This document shows positions 13,299-13,313 of a stretch of DNA of 13,313 nucleotides, piece after piece. The DNA comes from Oscillospiraceae bacterium. Lineage in GTDB: Bacteria; Bacillota; Clostridia; Oscillospirales; UBA929. The DNA lies in NCBI GenBank assembly GCA_031271525.1, contig JAISVO010000018.1, forward strand, positions 1 through 13,313, given 5' to 3'. The translations under genes were made by a program, and so were the position numbers. The first letter of the stretch is position 1. Each line of letters starts with the position of its first letter. Below the pieces are notes generated by a model. That model saw only the letters and a program-made list of their open reading frames with translations, was not told the origin of the DNA and searched no databases.

Positions 13299-13313
13299 AT
13301 GTCAAGAGGAAAT
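13299..13313 (+). CDS. Possible start of a further gene, cut by the window edge
   Basis: An ATG five bases after GGGGGGA begins five open codons (MSRGN) before the sequence ends. The preceding stretch is more AT-rich than the rest of the window. The ribosome site lies inside a 14-bp hairpin. Too little is visible to name a product. Confidence 0.35.

Noticed and set aside
13209..13313. Complete insertion sequence or intrinsic terminator at the right edge
   Set aside because: No terminal repeats, transposase motif or T-run can be seen in the bases available; only the hairpin itself is supported.
1..13313. CRISPR arrays, tRNA or rRNA genes, phage or toxin-antitoxin genes
   Set aside because: I looked for regular repeats, cloverleaf-like segments and known small-gene pairs and found none; nearly all sequence is explained by housekeeping genes.

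Overview
The window looks like chromosomal DNA of a moderately GC-rich Firmicute, most likely a clostridial (Oscillospirales/Ruminococcaceae-like) bacterium. The grounds are the rplS-lepB-rbgA order, valS directly followed by folC, a DUF4364 regulator, a lipoprotein with PrsA-like features, strong G-rich Shine-Dalgarno sites with GTG/TTG starts, and an aldo/keto reductase fused to a ferredoxin domain. Species is inference. I see no rRNA, tRNA, CRISPR array or complete insertion sequence.

Layout. (1) Positions 1-1586, minus strand: a promoter drives rplS (ribosomal protein L19), then a decayed signal peptidase gene not predicted as an intact ORF (846-1067), an intact lepB, and the start of the ribosome-assembly GTPase gene rbgA, cut by the window edge. 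(2) 1647-2230, plus strand: an isolated small lipoprotein gene of unknown family with its own promoter, whose end overlaps the end of aroE tail to tail. (3) 2208-10645, minus strand: a tightly packed eight-gene operon read as valS, folC, tyrA, aroB, aroC, aroK, aroQ, aroE. Six consecutive junctions are 4-base ATGA/GTGA overlaps and the last overlap is 10 bases. (4) 10631-13208, plus strand: a divergent operon of a DUF4364 protein, a PrsA/SurA-like lipoprotein and an aldo/keto reductase with an 8-cysteine ferredoxin tail. Its promoter interleaves with the valS promoter. (5) 13209-13313: an AT-richer tail with a 14-bp hairpin that buries the Shine-Dalgarno of an ORF leaving the window.

How the genes work together. 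The large operon supplies most of the shikimate pathway (AroB, AroQ, AroE, AroK, AroC) plus the tyrosine branch (TyrA). It is led by valyl-tRNA synthetase and folylpolyglutamate synthase, the latter acting on folate, whose pABA moiety also derives from chorismate. DAHP synthase and EPSP synthase (AroA) are not encoded here and must lie elsewhere. The rplS group couples translation and ribosome assembly with protein export.

Most notable observations: the lepB pseudogene (nonsense codon plus an in-frame loss of about 119 codons that removes the active site) lying between two strong hairpins and the intact copy; an altered G4 motif (GRAD for NKxD) in rbgA; an unusually short chorismate synthase; the interleaved divergent promoters; and the hairpin at the right edge. 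I found no convincing wholly new system. These are local oddities in an otherwise conserved housekeeping region.
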